NCBI GenBank assembly: GCA_031268395.1
Contig: JAIRXI010000385.1
Span: forward strand, 1 to 5,622
Reading direction: 5' to 3'
Length of the DNA stretch: 5,622 nucleotides
DNA from: Tannerella sp.
Lineage (GTDB): Bacteria; Bacteroidota; Bacteroidia; Bacteroidales; Tannerellaceae
The translations under genes were made by a program, and so were the position numbers. A model generated the notes under the pieces. The model saw only the letters and a list, made by a program, of their open reading frames with translations. It was not told the DNA's origin and searched no databases. Within the stretch, counting starts at the first letter, position 1; each line of letters starts with the position of its first letter. Shown here in pieces: positions 5,482 to 5,622 of this stretch.

Positions 5482-5622
5482 ATGTTTGTACGCAAGAAAA
5501 AAAAATCGTTCAGGAAACACAAGTATTGTCATTGTTGACAAAAGCAGGGGTTTTCATCAATATGTAAAAACTATCGGCATCAGTTCAGACCTTGCAGAGA
5601 TAGAATCGCTCAGTCGTCAAGG
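5482..5622 (+). pseudogene. IS1634/IS4-type DDE transposase, N-terminal part, frame broken at a poly-A run
   Basis: The ATG at 5482 starts MFVRKKKK, but this frame reaches a TGA at 5536-5538 after 18 codons. The next frame carries the expected continuation from 5507 (RSGNTSIVIVDKSRGF, then HQYVKTIGISSDLAEIESLSRQ) and stays open to the window end. Joined, the two parts give the start MFVRKKxNRSGxTS(I/V)V(I/V)V that I recognise from IS1634-like transposases of Bacteroidales, which cut and paste DNA with an RNase H-like DDE domain; that domain lies beyond the window. The break is at nine A residues (5497-5505), where eight would keep the frame. It may be a true inactivating indel, a site of transcriptional slippage that still yields protein, or a homopolymer sequencing error. 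A TTG at 5486 in the second frame could also act as a start. Family assignment is from memory of the N-terminus only. Confidence 0.72.
5497..5505 (+). other. A9 homopolymer at the transposase frame break
   Basis: Nine consecutive A residues follow CGCAAG and precede TCGTTC. Eight would read lysine, lysine, asparagine and join MFVRK directly to the conserved RSGNTS. Runs of nine or more A are known sites of RNA polymerase slippage in insertion sequences and are also prone to sequencing and replication indels. Confidence 0.85.

Larger units (their letters stand above)
5444..5622 (+). mobile_element. Left part of an insertion sequence with an IS1634/IS4-type transposase (cut by window end)
   Basis: The mobile element is inferred from the transposase N-terminus starting at 5482 and its closely placed promoter. 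A short inverted pair, ATTTG (5444-5448) and CAAAT (5456-5460), lies about where an IS end would be expected. I cannot confirm it as the terminal repeat without the other end, so the left boundary is a guess within a few tens of bases. No target-site duplication can be tested. Confidence 0.5.

Overview
The window reads as a stretch of a Bacteroidota (Bacteroidales) chromosome. Three things point there. The gene order yajC - ybbR-like - coaE - DUF5606 is one I associate with that order. The two clear promoter-like sites match the Bacteroidetes -7 consensus TAnnTTTG. Start codons mostly lack Shine-Dalgarno sequences. Base composition is moderately GC-rich, which would suit a higher-GC Tannerellaceae-like or related lineage, but the genus cannot be fixed from this sequence.

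Layout: all genes are on the + strand. Positions 2-100 hold the last 32 codons of yajC (Sec accessory subunit). It is followed closely by a membrane-anchored YbbR/CdaR-like protein (113-1123), which overlaps coaE (dephospho-CoA kinase, 1120-1749) by an ATGA. A 58-base gap with a TATATTTG promoter element leads into a second run of genes. These are a DUF5606 protein with a histone-H1-like Lys/Ala tail (1808-2374), a small flavin-type pyridoxamine-phosphate-oxidase-like protein (2403-2795), an XRE-cupin regulator (2818-3372) and an AMP-forming acyl-CoA synthetase (3427-5091). CoaE makes CoA and the last gene consumes it. The XRE-cupin protein directly upstream is the obvious candidate regulator of the synthetase, though this is inference from neighbourhood.

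The gene-free stretch 5092-5481 is not empty. It holds a long, nearly perfect inverted repeat (arms 5073-5142 and 5233-5295) built largely from a 7-base unit, ATGAACG. The outer end of this repeat includes the last six codons and the stop of the synthetase gene. After it come a T-rich stretch, a perfect 15-base tandem duplication, and the AT-rich left part of an insertion sequence. The IS transposase begins at 5482 with its -7 promoter element immediately upstream. Its reading frame is broken at a run of nine A residues, and the window ends inside it.

The housekeeping half is ordinary. The most interesting parts are the stop-codon-spanning heptamer hairpin and the A9 frame break in the transposase.
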